DNA from: HIMB59 sp038124765
Lineage (GTDB): Bacteria > Pseudomonadota > Alphaproteobacteria > HIMB59
Reading direction: 5' to 3'
Assembly: GCA_038124765.1 (NCBI GenBank)
Contig: JAYPCO010000003.1
Coordinates: 1-49,215 of the forward strand
DNA: 49,215 nt
Shown here: positions 8,914-16,998 of the stretch, piece by piece
Layout: each line of letters starts with the position of its first letter
How positions within the stretch are numbered: position 1 is the stretch's first letter
Notes under the pieces: generated by a model
What the model was told of the DNA's origin: nothing
What the model saw: only the letters and a program-made list of their open reading frames with translations
Databases searched by the model: none
Program-made: the position numbers and the translations under genes

Positions 8914-9836
8914 CGTAAAAAATCATTTTTTTTAAAATTAGCATTTCCTAATATAAAATTATCGATTGATACAGCTTTTTTTCCTTCTGCCTGAATTTCT
9001 AAGACCTCCAAACTTTGATCTCCACAAGCAATTATTAAAGGGGTATCGATAATTTCACCTACCTTACCTATTTGATTAGATATTTTAGATTTTAGAACTT
9101 TATACCTCTTCCCCTCATGATCAAACCACATTGCTGGGTAAGGATAAAAAGCTCTAATTTTTCTCTCAATAGTGGCGGCTTTCTCACTCCAGTTTATTTT
9201 AGACTCAATTTTATTAATCTTGTTGGCATAGGAACTTAAAGAACTATCTTGATCGTGCAGTTTGATTTTACCTAAGAAATACTTTTCCAATGTATTAAAA
9301 AGTAGAGAGCATGAATCTAAACTCATTTGATTAATCAAATTTAATCCATTGGTTTCCTTAGTAATTGGTATTTCTTGAGATGCTAAAACAGGACCTTCGT
9401 CTAATTTTTCATTCATTTTCATAATAGAAATACCTGTAATTTCATCATTATTTTCAATAGATCGTTGAACTGGCGCTGCCCCTCTCCATTTGGGCAAAAG
9501 CGAGGCATGAATATTAATAAATCCATACAAAGGTATATCCAGCCATGCTTTAGGAATGATTTTTCCATAAGCAAATAGTATGGCGACATCTGGTTTTAAA
9601 GATTGAAATTCATGGATGCTTTCTTGGTTTAAGGTGACAGGGGTAAATACAGGTAAGAGCTGACTTTCTGCCCATTGATGTACTGGTGTAGTAATCTCTT
9701 TCATACCTCGTGATTTTTTTTTGGGCTCTTGGGTGTATACGCCCACAATCTCATATCCTCCTAAGTATAAAGTTTTTAACGGAGCTAAAGAAAATTCTGG
9801 TGAGCCAAAAAAAACAATTCGCTGTTTTTTTTTCAT
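8910..9836 (-). CDS. fmt: Methionyl-tRNA formyltransferase
   Basis: This enzyme formylates initiator Met-tRNA using 10-formyl-tetrahydrofolate. It has 308 residues. The catalytic core INIHASLLPKWRGAAPVQRS includes the N-H-D triad positions (Asn and His here, with the Asp in MKMNEKLDEGPV following). A C-terminal beta-barrel starts at about 205. It abuts def (stop 9837, start 9836), the standard def-fmt pair. The second to fourth codons are a run of nine A. Confidence 0.96.
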   Translation of the reverse strand: MKKKQRIVFFGSPEFSLAPLKTLYLGGYEIVGVYTQEPKKKSRGMKEITTPVHQWAESQLLPVFTPVTLNQESIHEFQSLKPDVAILFAYGKIIPKAWLDIPLYGFINIHASLLPKWRGAAPVQRSIENNDEITGISIMKMNEKLDEGPVLASQEIPITKETNGLNLINQMSLDSCSLLFNTLEKYFLGKIKLHDQDSSLSSYANKINKIESKINWSEKAATIERKIRAFYPYPAMWFDHEGKRYKVLKSKISNQIGKVGEIIDTPLIIACGDQSLEVLEIQAEGKKAVSIDNFILGNANFKKNDFLR

Positions 9837-10349
9837 TTAAATTAGATTTTTTTCTTTTTTGAATTTTTTCATCTTCCTAATAATAACATCTCTCTTTAAA
9901 CGACTTAGATGGTCTACAAATAAAATACCATTTAAATGATCTAACTCATGTTGAATGATCCTAGAAGCAAAACCATCTGTTTTTAAATTATGTTTATTAT
10001 TATTTTCATCAAGGTATTCGATTGTAAGCTGATCAGGTCTATCAATTTCAGCAAAATGATCAGGAAAAGATAAGCATCCCTCTTCATAGGGAACAATTTC
10101 ATCTCCCAAAGAAATAAGTTTGGGGTTTATCATTGTCAGAGGTTTTTTTTCCTCTTCTCTTGCTCCAGCATCGATTATAAAAATTCGTAAGTTTTCACCT
10201 ACCTGCGGCGCTGCTAAGCCTACTCCATTTGCCTTATACATAACTTCATACATTTCCTTAATAAATTTTCGATGATGTTCATCTACTTGAGGAATTTCTT
10301 TAGATTCCCTCTTCAAAATAGGATCGGGAGCATAGACTAATTTAAGCAT
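9837..10349 (-). CDS. def: Peptide deformylase
   Basis: This metalloenzyme removes the formyl group from nascent proteins, the step opposite to Fmt. All three family motifs are seen: GVGLAAPQVG, EEGCLSFP (metal Cys) and QHELDHLNG (two metal His and the catalytic Glu). I start it at ATG 10349 (170 residues, MLKLVYAPDP), the family N-terminus. The frame stays open 20 codons further up to 10409, but that stretch is atypical and would run into the divergent thioesterase gene. Confidence 0.95.
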   Translation of the reverse strand: MLKLVYAPDPILKRESKEIPQVDEHHRKFIKEMYEVMYKANGVGLAAPQVGENLRIFIIDAGAREEEKKPLTMINPKLISLGDEIVPYEEGCLSFPDHFAEIDRPDQLTIEYLDENNNKHNLKTDGFASRIIQHELDHLNGILFVDHLSRLKRDVIIRKMKKFKKEKNLI

Positions 10350-10362
10350 AATGTGATAATAT

Positions 10363-10845
10363 ATGATAATTTTAACATTTATGGGAACCATTAAACAAAA
10401 GATTTTCAATCATCTACAGTGCCTGCTTTCTCCTAACCAACCTTTTAAATCACCCTTAGATGTTGCGGCGGGAAAGGTAATAGAGGAGTGGATCGACTAC
10501 AATGGTCATATGAATATGGCTTATTATGTTCAGTGTTTTGAGGAGACATCTGACTATTTACTGGAGCATATAAATTTAGGCTATGATTATGCGGTCAAGG
10601 AAAATAAAGGTATTTTTGTTATTAAATGTGAAATCAACTATCGAAAAGAGATAAGTTTACATGAGTCTTTTACTATAAGCGTCCAAAGCGTTTTAATTCA
10701 GGGGAAAAAAATGATTGTGGAGCTTGTCATGCGCAATAGCTCTGACCAAGTAACTGCAGAGTATAAAATTTTGAACTTAAATGTTGATTTGAAGTCTAAA
10801 AAATCTGTGCCGTTTGATTCTGCGGTTTTAAATAATCTAAATTAA
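10363..10845 (+). CDS. Hotdog-fold thioesterase
   Basis: This is a predicted acyl-CoA thioesterase of the 4-hydroxybenzoyl-CoA thioesterase-like hotdog superfamily. The motif WIDYNGHMNMAYYVQCFEE resembles thioesterases linked to carnitine/betaine metabolism and the acidic active-site helix of this group. It has 160 residues from ATG 10363, or 154 from ATG 10381, which fits a GATAAT -10-like box at 10365-10370 better. It is divergent from def and its end overlaps recR by 9 bases tail to tail. No carnitine genes are nearby, so the substrate is open. Confidence 0.75.
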   Translation: MIILTFMGTIKQKIFNHLQCLLSPNQPFKSPLDVAAGKVIEEWIDYNGHMNMAYYVQCFEETSDYLLEHINLGYDYAVKENKGIFVIKCEINYRKEISLHESFTISVQSVLIQGKKMIVELVMRNSSDQVTAEYKILNLNVDLKSKKSVPFDSAVLNNLN

Positions 10846-11433
10846 ATTTTTTCTCGACTCCAAAGCCGCTCCTAGAGTGTTATCATCTAAATAATGGATT
10901 TCGCTTCCCACTGGAACTCCATAAGCCAATTGGGTAACTTTAATATTTAAATTTTCAAGATAATCTTTAATCACTAAGGCTGTTGTCTGGCCTTCAATAG
11001 TTGCACTTAGAGCTAAAATAATCTCTTCAACTTTATTTTTTTGAATTCGCTCTTTCAATTTATTTAATCTGAGGTCCTGCTCAGTAAAATTTTTAGATGC
11101 AGATAAAAGACCTCCTACAACATGATATTGTCCTTTATAAAAACCTGATCTCTCAAAAGCCCAAACATCGGCCATATCTTCGACAATACATATCACCTGC
11201 TTAGAGCGTGTGTCTGATGAGCAAATTTTAGTAGGAAGATTGACATCTAACATCCCACAAATATCACATTTTTTTACTTTAGCGGCAGTTTCTTGAACAC
11301 TTTCCCCTAAAGGTAACATTAATTCCTCTTTGTTTTTTATAAGGTACAAAGCTATGCGTTGTGCTGAACGCTGACCAATTCCTGGAAGTCGAGAGATTAA
11401 ATTTATTAATTTTTGAAGAGCGTCTTGTGACAA
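10837..11433 (-). CDS. recR: Recombination mediator protein RecR
   Basis: RecR acts with RecF/RecO to load RecA at gaps. Its 198 residues include the helix-hairpin-helix LISRLPGIGQRSAQRIALYL, a zinc finger with C..C (CDICG) and a second cysteine (KICSS), and a Toprim domain starting at VICIVEDMADVWAFE. It is third in dnaX-ybaB-recR, a common bacterial operon, starting one base after ybaB stops. Confidence 0.95.
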   Translation of the reverse strand: MSQDALQKLINLISRLPGIGQRSAQRIALYLIKNKEELMLPLGESVQETAAKVKKCDICGMLDVNLPTKICSSDTRSKQVICIVEDMADVWAFERSGFYKGQYHVVGGLLSASKNFTEQDLRLNKLKERIQKNKVEEIILALSATIEGQTTALVIKDYLENLNIKVTQLAYGVPVGSEIHYLDDNTLGAALESRKNLI

Positions 11434-11434
11434 A

Positions 11435-11761
11435 TTAAAAAGGTAATTTCATACCGGGAGGAAGGGGTAAACCGCCTGTTATCTTTTTCATTTCTTCAGC
11501 AGACATTTCCTCTACCTTTTCTTTGGCTTGATTTAGAGCTGCCTTAATTAAATCTTCTAAAACTTCTTTTTCATCTGCTGATAATAAAGATGGATCAATA
11601 TCAATGGACTGAACTACTTGCTTTCCATTCATCACTATTTTAACCATTCCACCGCCTGACTCAGCTTCAACTGTTTTATTTTCTAAATCTTTTTGCATTT
11701 GTTGCATTTTGGCTTGCATTTCTTGAACTTTTTTCATCATGCCGCCCATATTACCCATCAT
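11435..11761 (-). CDS. ybaB: Nucleoid-associated protein YbaB/EbfC
   Basis: This is a small dimeric DNA-binding protein. Its 108 residues have a methionine/glycine-rich start (MMGNMGGMM), a helix of the KVQEMQAKMQQMQKDLENKT type that forms the dimer arm, and a beta core GMVKIVMNGKQVV. The C-terminus is proline-rich (GGLPLPPGMKLP). It overlaps dnaX by four bases and precedes recR. Confidence 0.95.
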   Translation of the reverse strand: MMGNMGGMMKKVQEMQAKMQQMQKDLENKTVEAESGGGMVKIVMNGKQVVQSIDIDPSLLSADEKEVLEDLIKAALNQAKEKVEEMSAEEMKKITGGLPLPPGMKLPF

Positions 11762-13356
11762 TGTTTATCACCTCTTTCAATTTCTTCGACATCTATAATC
11801 TTTGCATTAGGAAATTTAGCAAGAACTTTTTTAAAATCATCAGACTGCATTTCCTGATTTATAATTTCTTGTTTATACAAAGATTTAATTTTTTCAACTG
11901 GCTCAATTGTATCTTGGGTATGAATTTGGATTTCGAAATCTTTTTGCAAGTTTTGAAGTAATTCCTCACTACCTGAAAAATTCTTTTCTATAGCAAGGAT
12001 AACTAGTTTTTTATTATTTTCAGAAAATTCAGATATCTCACAATTTTCAAGAATAATTCCCGCCATTAAAGGAGAAAAATTTTTACCATAAAAATTAAAA
12101 AAATCTTGATGGATTTTAATGCGATCTGAAAGAGTGGGTTTTTTTACTTCTTGAACAGAGTTTTCTATTGCTCGATCTAAGTTCGGTGAGGGTTCAATTT
12201 TTTCAGGAGTTATTTCAGGCTTTTTTTTTTCTTCAGGAACTTCTGAGCTATTATCATTCACTAAAAAAGCACACCGCAATAAAATCATCTCAAGAGTTGT
12301 ATGAGGATGGGGGGAGATTTTTATTTCATCATACCCTTTCATTAAACTCTGCCAAAAAATATTTAAATTACCTCCGTTTTGTTGAATAACATAATCAGCA
12401 AAACTTTTGTCATCGTCCGTTAAAAAAGGATCGTCTAATAAATCTTTTTTTACTTTAATTTTACAAGACCAATTAATTACATTCATTAAATCTTCTAGCA
12501 CTTTGGAAGTTTCTGTACCTCTTTTGTACATATCATCAAGAATATTAATTAATTCTGATAATTGATTTTCGAAAATGAGTTTGACGATATGGTATAAGTC
12601 ACTTTGCTTAGCATATCCAAGCATATTAATAACCTCGTCCACTTTAATTTCATCACCCGCTTTAAAAATATTTGATTGATCTAAAATGCTCAAACCATCC
12701 CTAACTGAGCCGTCACTAGCTTTAACTATTAAAGAAAGGGCATCTTGAGAAATTTTGATATTTTCCTTATTTGCTATAGATTTCAAAAATTCAAATAAAG
12801 TACTTTTTTCAATTCTTCTTAAATCAAATCTTTGACATCTGGATAAGATTGTTATCGGTACCTTGGAGATTTCTGTCGTTGCAAAAATAAATTTTGAATG
12901 AGGGGGTGGTTCTTCTAATGTTTTAAGAAGTGCGTTGAAAGCACTTTTAGACAACATATGAACTTCATCAATAATATAGACTTTGTATTTACCCATAACT
13001 GGGCTGTATTTAACATTTTCGATAATTTCTCTGGCATTTTCAACACTAGTATTCGACGCCGCATCAATTTCAATAACATCAGGGTGTCGATCCTCTGATA
13101 TTGCTTTGGCCTGTTCGCAATTTTGTATGTCAGGTTTTTGATTGCTGTCAAAGACAGTGCAGTTAAGCATCTTTGCTACAATGCGAGCTGTAGTTGTTTT
13201 ACCAACACCTCGGATTCCTGTAAAAATATAAGCATTGGGAATTTTATCTAATTGAATAGACTTTTGGATGGTCTCTACTAAATATTCTTGACCGATTAAA
13301 TCAGAAAAATCCTTAGGCCTATATTTAAGTGCAAGTATATTAGATTGATGCTTCAT
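11758..13356 (-). CDS. dnaX: DNA polymerase III subunit tau (and probably gamma)
   Basis: This is the clamp-loader ATPase subunit of the replicase. It has 532 residues. AAA+ domain features are Walker A GIRGVGKTTTARI near residue 49, Walker B VYIIDEVHML and the SRC arginine-finger motif ILSRCQRFDLR. The collar domain III ends about residue 367 with LEMILLRCAFLV. The tau-specific part follows a linker at about 370-400. The zinc module keeps two of four cysteines (LNC and QNC), as in other alphaproteobacteria. A ten-A run in codons 376-379 offers a gamma product of 380 or 381 residues. The gene starts 10 bases after the SRP RNA and overlaps ybaB. Confidence 0.96.
   Translation of the reverse strand: MKHQSNILALKYRPKDFSDLIGQEYLVETIQKSIQLDKIPNAYIFTGIRGVGKTTTARIVAKMLNCTVFDSNQKPDIQNCEQAKAISEDRHPDVIEIDAASNTSVENAREIIENVKYSPVMGKYKVYIIDEVHMLSKSAFNALLKTLEEPPPHSKFIFATTEISKVPITILSRCQRFDLRRIEKSTLFEFLKSIANKENIKISQDALSLIVKASDGSVRDGLSILDQSNIFKAGDEIKVDEVINMLGYAKQSDLYHIVKLIFENQLSELINILDDMYKRGTETSKVLEDLMNVINWSCKIKVKKDLLDDPFLTDDDKSFADYVIQQNGGNLNIFWQSLMKGYDEIKISPHPHTTLEMILLRCAFLVNDNSSEVPEEKKKPEITPEKIEPSPNLDRAIENSVQEVKKPTLSDRIKIHQDFFNFYGKNFSPLMAGIILENCEISEFSENNKKLVILAIEKNFSGSEELLQNLQKDFEIQIHTQDTIEPVEKIKSLYKQEIINQEMQSDDFKKVLAKFPNAKIIDVEEIERGDKQ
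12221..12230 (-). promoter_or_regulatory. Candidate slippage/frameshift site in dnaX
   Basis: Ten consecutive A on the coding strand cover the end of codon 376 to codon 379 (read as E-K-K-K). A -1 shift gives GCC TGA directly after the run, ending the protein at 380 residues. A +1 shift gives AGC CTG AAA TAA, ending at 381. The site lies just after clamp-loader domain III, where gamma forms end in other bacteria. No Shine-Dalgarno-like stimulator is evident upstream, so polymerase slippage as in Thermus dnaX is more likely than an E. coli-like ribosomal mechanism. The function is inferred. Confidence 0.6.
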
Positions 13357-13366
13357 CGTTAATTAA

Positions 13367-13454
13367 GAGAATTACACGACCCAGCACTTCATGTTACGGC
13401 TGCTTTCTTTCGAACCTGACCGGATTGGCATAAAAAACTGCCCATGTAATTCTC
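13367..13454 (-). ncRNA. ffs: Signal recognition particle RNA, 4.5S type
   Basis: On the minus strand the RNA has the SRP helix 8 core GGTCAGG-TTC-GAAA-GAA-AGCAGCC at 13421-13398. This is the universal bacterial signature with a GNRA (GAAA) tetraloop and a UUC/GAA stem replacing the commoner UCC/GGA. The outer ends pair (GAGAATTAC with GTAATTCTC), defining a hairpin of about 88 nt. It binds Ffh to target membrane proteins. Its position just before dnaX is seen in other alphaproteobacteria. The end points are inferred from the terminal stem. Confidence 0.93.
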
Positions 13455-13461
13455 AAATTAG

Positions 13462-13490
13462 TTTATAGCAGTAAACAGTTAAAATATGAA
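13462..13490 (-). promoter_or_regulatory. Candidate promoter of ffs (and dnaX operon)
   Basis: On the minus strand TTCATA (13490-13485) and TATAAA (13467-13462) are separated by 17 bases. The start point would be about 13455, exactly at the predicted 5' end of the SRP RNA. The location just downstream of the pheA stop makes it the only intergenic promoter position for ffs and perhaps for dnaX-ybaB-recR. Confidence 0.55.
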
Positions 13491-13491
13491 G

Positions 13492-14331
13492 TTATTGTCT
13501 TGATCTATAGGGAGATTTTTCAAAAACACCTAGTTTTCTGACTTTAGAACAGTAGTGATTCATGTCCTCTAATGCAAATTTAGTATTTTCTTGTTCAGGG
13601 TGACCTTCTATTTCACAATAAAATTCTGTGATAACAAAGTCCGCACCATAATTATAACTTTCTAATTTAATCATATTGACATTATTAGTAGCAAATCCTC
13701 CCATGACTTTAAATAATGACCCTGGCGTATTATTGACAGAGAACAAATAAGAGGAAATATAACTTTTTTTTGGGTCAAAATTCATGTTCTCCTCCCTAGA
13801 CATCACATAAAACCTAGTAATATTATTTTTAGAGTTAGCAAAACTCTCATTAACAGTTTGAAGTTTGTAAATGTCTGCTGCTAAACTTGATGCGATAGCG
13901 GCTGTATCCAAAATTTCGTTTTCCATAATGAACTTTGCAGAACCTGCAGTATCAGCTCCAATAAGGATATCAAAACCCATTTCCTGAATTTTATCACTAC
14001 ACTGCGCTAAAGCTTGTTCATGGCTAAGAATTTTTTTTATATTTTCTAATTTTGCCTGGGGATGAATTAATAACTTATGCTCTACTTTTTGAAAATGCTC
14101 AAAATTTATATGCAAATTAGATTTTGGCAAAAGTCGGTGAATATCAGCTACTCTACCCGCAGCAGAGTTTTCGATGGGTATCATCGCATAATCTACATTA
14201 CCTTCTTCGGCTTCTTTGATTGCTATTTCAAATGTTTTACAAGGAACAGCAGTAGAATTTGGAAAAAACTCTTGAACAGCAAGGTGGCTATAAGCGCCCT
14301 CTACCCCTTGAAATGAAATTTTTTTAGACAT
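13492..14331 (-). CDS. pheA: Prephenate dehydratase
   Basis: This enzyme converts prephenate to phenylpyruvate for phenylalanine synthesis. It is 279 residues and monofunctional (no chorismate mutase part). The N-terminal catalytic lobes start FQGVEGAYSHLAV and contain the conserved NNITRFYVM motif (TRF) near residue 175. A C-terminal ACT domain carries the phenylalanine-sensing GSLFKVMGGFA and KLESYN (ESRP-like) motifs, implying feedback inhibition. It overlaps the upstream kdsB by eight bases. The pheA-kdsB-cytochrome c neighbourhood is typical of alphaproteobacteria. Confidence 0.95.
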   Translation of the reverse strand: MSKKISFQGVEGAYSHLAVQEFFPNSTAVPCKTFEIAIKEAEEGNVDYAMIPIENSAAGRVADIHRLLPKSNLHINFEHFQKVEHKLLIHPQAKLENIKKILSHEQALAQCSDKIQEMGFDILIGADTAGSAKFIMENEILDTAAIASSLAADIYKLQTVNESFANSKNNITRFYVMSREENMNFDPKKSYISSYLFSVNNTPGSLFKVMGGFATNNVNMIKLESYNYGADFVITEFYCEIEGHPEQENTKFALEDMNHYCSKVRKLGVFEKSPYRSRQ

Positions 14332-15049
14332 CGTTTTGAATTAATCGGTTTACTCTATCTAAATCTTCTTTGGTATCAACACCCAATATTTCTTCATCAA
14401 TAAGACTAATGCTTATTTTAATTTTATCTATTACTCTTAACTGTTCCAACTTTTCTTCTTGTTCTCTTTGGGTTGGTGGAAGTGAAATATATTCAATTAA
14501 AAAACTTTTTTGATAACCATAAACACCAATATGGTGGAAGGTATCTTCATTTATCTTTGATTGATCATTAAATTCTCTAAAAAAATTATCAGCCACAAAA
14601 TCTTTTTTACCCGATATTTTTACTTTTACTTTAGAAGTATTCTTAGCCTCTTCGATATCTACAAAAGGGCAAGCGAGTGTTGTCATTTTAAAATCGTCTA
14701 GCTGTGAATTAAGTTTGATAAGATGATCTTTTTTTATAAAAGGCATATCTCCTTGAATATTGATAACTTTGTTAAAATTTAATTGTGTTTCCAAGAGTTT
14801 GATGGCTTCACCAATTCTATCACTACCCGATAAATGACTGGGGTCTGTCATGACATATTTTAGATTTTTTTGATCGCAGTACTCGTATACTTCTTGATCG
14901 CAAATTGCCAAATAAGTATTAGGGAATATGTTGACTGCCTTTTGGTATACATAATGAAACATGGGTAGATCCCCAATTAACGCAAAGGGTTTGTTTGGAA
15001 ACCTAGTGGCTTTCATCCTAACTGGAATAAGATTGACTGTATTATCCAT
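14324..15049 (-). CDS. kdsB: 3-deoxy-manno-octulosonate cytidylyltransferase
   Basis: This enzyme activates KDO with CTP for lipopolysaccharide core synthesis, showing that the organism is a Gram-negative with KDO-containing LPS. It has 241 residues. The nucleotide-binding start is NLIPVRMKATRFPNKPFA (family IPARxxSTRLPGKPL). SGSDRIGEA and the VINIQGDMPFI aspartate motif follow, with HHIGVYGYQ later. The start is at ATG 15049, 60 bases from the divergent cytochrome gene. Confidence 0.93.
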   Translation of the reverse strand: MDNTVNLIPVRMKATRFPNKPFALIGDLPMFHYVYQKAVNIFPNTYLAICDQEVYEYCDQKNLKYVMTDPSHLSGSDRIGEAIKLLETQLNFNKVINIQGDMPFIKKDHLIKLNSQLDDFKMTTLACPFVDIEEAKNTSKVKVKISGKKDFVADNFFREFNDQSKINEDTFHHIGVYGYQKSFLIEYISLPPTQREQEEKLEQLRVIDKIKISISLIDEEILGVDTKEDLDRVNRLIQNDV

Positions 15050-15109
15050 GAATGCGACAAAAATCCGTTTTAAGTGATATATTTTTAACCATAAACTTCT
15101 CTTTTTAAT

Positions 15110-15625
15110 ATGGAAACCAATAAAATTCTAGGAGCAATAATACTCGCACTACTTTTAGCTGCGGTTTTTTCCAAAGTTGGAGATATTTTTGTTCATCCTG
15201 AGTTTCCAGAAGAGTTAGCATACAAAATTGAAGTTCCAGAAGGCAGTGAGGGCGGCGCTCAAGCTGAGGAAGTTGATATTTTTGCAAGCCTAGCTGAAAT
15301 TACTCCTATGTTAGCTTCAGCAGATGTTGCTAACGGTGAAAAACTTTTCAAAAAGTGTGCTACTTGTCACTCTTTCCAAGCAGGTGGAGAAAATAAGGTT
15401 GGCCCTGCTCTTTGGGGCGTTGTTAATAGAGCTAAAGGAAGTGTCCCAGGTTTTGCATATTCTGGAGCATTGGCAAACTTTGGAGGCGACTGGAGCGTTG
15501 AAGAGTTAAATAAATTCTTATTAAAGCCTAAAAAATACATTGAAGGTACTAAAATGAACTTCAATGGTCTAAATAAAGACGAAGATAGAGCTGATTTGAT
15601 TGAATATTTAAGCAGCGCTAACTAA
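15110..15625 (+). CDS. Membrane-anchored class I c-type cytochrome
   Basis: This is a periplasmic electron carrier tethered to the inner membrane, like the cytochrome cy/CycM or c552 proteins that link the bc1 complex to cytochrome c oxidase. In 171 residues it shows an uncleaved N-terminal helix at about 6-21, an acidic linker, the haem site CATCH (C83, C86, H87), GPALWGVVNR, and a distal methionine in GTKMNF near residue 153. The pheA-kdsB-cytochrome neighbourhood supports the assignment. No Shine-Dalgarno is evident before ATG 15110. Confidence 0.92.
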   Translation: METNKILGAIILALLLAAVFSKVGDIFVHPEFPEELAYKIEVPEGSEGGAQAEEVDIFASLAEITPMLASADVANGEKLFKKCATCHSFQAGGENKVGPALWGVVNRAKGSVPGFAYSGALANFGGDWSVEELNKFLLKPKKYIEGTKMNFNGLNKDEDRADLIEYLSSAN

Positions 15626-15666
15626 TTCAATATTTTAATTTAATTTTTTTTCATTAACTTAGTTTC

Positions 15667-16998
15667 ATGAGTTCTGTTTCAGTTGATTCGAATAAGCTCA
15701 AATCTATGATGAGTGCTTATTATGATAAAAGAATGATCCGTATTCTTTTATTAGGTGCAATTAGTGGTTTCCCATGGGTGCTTATTGGAAGTGCTTTATC
15801 TTTATGGTTAAAAGAAGAAGGACTTGATCGAAGCACAATTGGTTGGGCTGGTTTAATTTTTGGAGTGTATGCCATAAACTTTTTATGGGCTCCTATTATT
15901 GATAGACTGCGTATCCCATTCTTAACCAACAAAATTGGTCATCGTAAATCAATCATTTTATTTATGCAGGTAATTATCCTCGTTTGTTTAATAATTTGGA
16001 GTATTTTAGAGCCAACTCAAAACCTAGCTTTAATCATAGGTGTAGGATTAGCAATAGCCATATCTTCCGCGACCCAAGATATTACCATTGATGCCCTTCG
16101 AATTGAGCAGATCAATAAAGAGGAAACTTCAAGTATGGCCGCAGGTGCTGCTATGGCAGTAGTGGGCTGGTGGACTGGATATAAATTAGGNNNNNNNNNN
16201 NNNNNNNNNNNNNNNNNNNNNNNNNNNNNNNNNNNNNNNNNNNNNNNNNNNNNNNNNNNNNNNNNNNNNNNNNNNNNNNNNNNNNNNNNNATTGGTATTC
16301 TTTTTTTAATATTTTCATTTTTAGTCAAAAATTTAGGTGAGGATAACCCTCTTTCAAAAACTTTTTATTATTTAAATAATGTAGTCGCCAATCCATTAAG
16401 TAGTTTTTTTAATAACAATGGTCTGAAAATCGGAATTGCAATACTAGCATTCGTCTTTTTATTTAAAATTGGTGAGGCTTTTCTGGGAAGGATGAGTTTA
16501 GTTTTCTACAAAGAAATTGGATTTTCAAAAGGTGATATAGCTATATTTTCTAAGGCTTTAGGCTGGATTACAACTATAGTCTTTACACTAATCGGTGGTG
16601 CAGTTGCAATGCGATCTGGGATTATAAAAACATTGATATTTGCTGGCATTGCAATGGCTGCTACAAATATTTTATTTTCAGTGCTTGCGTGGGCAGGTCC
16701 ATCGAAAGGTTTATTTGCTCTAGCAGTAATCTTAGATGATTTAGCTGCGGCTTTCGCAACTGTTGCTTTTGTGACTTTTATATCTTTGTTGGTTGATCGA
16801 AACTTTACAGCTACACAATACGCTCTCCTTGCATCAGTCGGCACGGCAGGTAGAACGCTCCTCGCCTCTTCTTCTGGAGCGATGGTCGATGGGCTTGGAG
16901 GAGATTGGGGTTTATTTTTTGTTATCACCGCCCTGATGGTAATACCTTCACTTATTTGCTTAGTGTTAATTCGAAATAAATTAAAGCTAAAAAATTAA
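15667..16998 (+). CDS. AmpG-like MFS transporter (interrupted by N gap)
   Basis: This is an inner-membrane permease of the major facilitator superfamily. The N-terminal ISGFPWVLIGSALSLWLKEEG and GWAGLIFGVYAINFLWAP, then DRLRIPF, resemble the AmpG/PAT branch that imports muropeptides or similar molecules. At least ten hydrophobic segments are visible in 443 positions, 34 of which are unknown because of 100 N at 16191-16290. The frame agrees on both sides. The C-terminus overlaps the convergent IalB-like gene by four bases. The substrate is uncertain; the genomic context does not help. Confidence 0.8.
   Translation: MSSVSVDSNKLKSMMSAYYDKRMIRILLLGAISGFPWVLIGSALSLWLKEEGLDRSTIGWAGLIFGVYAINFLWAPIIDRLRIPFLTNKIGHRKSIILFMQVIILVCLIIWSILEPTQNLALIIGVGLAIAISSATQDITIDALRIEQINKEETSSMAAGAAMAVVGWWTGYKLXXXXXXXXXXXXXXXXXXXXXXXXXXXXXXXXXXIGILFLIFSFLVKNLGEDNPLSKTFYYLNNVVANPLSSFFNNNGLKIGIAILAFVFLFKIGEAFLGRMSLVFYKEIGFSKGDIAIFSKALGWITTIVFTLIGGAVAMRSGIIKTLIFAGIAMAATNILFSVLAWAGPSKGLFALAVILDDLAAAFATVAFVTFISLLVDRNFTATQYALLASVGTAGRTLLASSSGAMVDGLGGDWGLFFVITALMVIPSLICLVLIRNKLKLKN
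16191..16290. other. Assembly gap (100 N) in the MFS gene
   Basis: Exactly 100 undetermined bases lie within the transporter, after the GWWTGYKLG helix. Round length suggests a placeholder of unknown true size. Confidence 0.95.

Noticed and set aside
9824..9832. Nine-A run at the start of fmt as a phase-variation or slippage site
   Set aside because: Short Lys-coding runs are common at N-termini in AT-rich genomes, and no alternative product or regulatory logic is apparent.
10350..10409. Twenty-codon N-terminal extension of def
   Set aside because: MLKLVYAPDP at 10349 is the family start; the extension is not deformylase-like and would overlap the divergent gene.
16506..16928. Open frame of 140 codons on the minus strand
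   Set aside because: Antisense to the MFS transporter; composition (Ala/Pro/Ile/Lys mixture) is that of a reverse-frame shadow.
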